Assembly (NCBI GenBank): GCA_026418875.1
Contig: JAOAAM010000760.1
Location: 1-5,398, forward strand
DNA: 5,398 nucleotides
Source of the DNA: Gemmataceae bacterium
GTDB taxonomy: Bacteria; Planctomycetota; Planctomycetia; Gemmatales; Gemmataceae
Reading direction: 5' to 3'
Made by a program: the position numbers and the translations under genes. Below the pieces are notes generated by a model, which saw nothing but the letters and a program-made list of their open reading frames with translations, made no database searches and was not told where the DNA came from. Each line of letters opens with the position of its first letter. Positions within the stretch are counted from its first letter, which is position 1. This document shows positions 5,252 through 5,398 of the stretch, piece by piece.

Positions 5252-5398
5252 CGTCCCGCGTGGTGTTCCTCTCAGACCATCAAACAGACCGCCCCGAGGA
5301 GCAAATTCCTTCGTGCCACGGCATGTTGCGATGGCTCGTACAGCTCAATGAGCGACCCCTCCCGAAGCCGGGTCTTGCCCTTGTTTTACCAGGACATT
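5252..5398. other. Right-edge region without a defensible gene
   Basis: On the minus strand a 37-codon frame ends at TGA 5274-5272. It is preceded in frame by TAA at 5388-5386 and has no ATG. Its translation (RLREGSLIELYEPSQHAV and onward) looks protein-like. It could be the end of an upstream gene whose frame is broken near the contig edge. The plus strand is also open in one frame, but I take that as a shadow. No convincing promoter for the minus-strand operon is visible here; it may lie beyond the contig. Confidence 0.4.

Noticed and set aside
5251..5398. Plus-strand frame open to the contig end
   Set aside because: It has no supporting start or ribosome binding site and no recognisable protein features; the minus-strand reading looks more protein-like.
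1..5398. tRNA, rRNA, CRISPR array, riboswitch or integrated element
   Set aside because: I saw no repeat-spacer pattern, tRNA-like cloverleaf, rRNA-like segment, transposase or integrase in the window.

Overview
The window looks like a short assembled contig from a planctomycete, most likely of the Gemmata group. The strongest sign is a protein with the TIGR03000 domain, a family known essentially from Planctomycetes, behind a Cys/Gly/Tyr-rich leader. The GC-rich composition and the style of the regulatory proteins fit the same group. The first 19 bases are not genomic: they match the Tn5 mosaic-end/Nextera adapter exactly.

Left part, plus strand: after the adapter comes the 3' part of metH, cobalamin-dependent methionine synthase. 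The cap, B12-binding and AdoMet-activation modules are present. The homocysteine and folate modules lie off the contig. A 176-base spacer with small inverted repeats and a strong Shine-Dalgarno follows, then the TIGR03000 protein gene.

Right part, minus strand: five closely packed genes converge on the TIGR03000 gene and read from right to left. They are a three-span membrane protein; a 64-residue two-span membrane protein (4-base ATGA overlap); a PAS/AAA+/Fis regulator built like an NtrC-type activator; a stand-alone receiver-like protein; and a small 2[4Fe-4S]-type ferredoxin (11-base overlap with the receiver gene). Spacings are -4, 22, 14 and -11 bases, so this is very probably one operon.

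The operon is the unusual part of the window. The activator-like protein keeps Walker A, an arginine-finger region and the Fis helix-turn-helix, but lacks the GAFTGA loop and the Walker B Asp-Glu. The receiver-like protein lacks the phospho-accepting Asp and the conserved Lys. The ferredoxin has Asn where the second cysteine of its first cluster should be. This suggests a non-canonical regulator pair, possibly linked to redox state and to the membrane proteins. That link is inferred from gene order and sequence only. The right edge (5252-5398) holds no gene I can defend; a short open frame without a start may be the broken end of an upstream gene.
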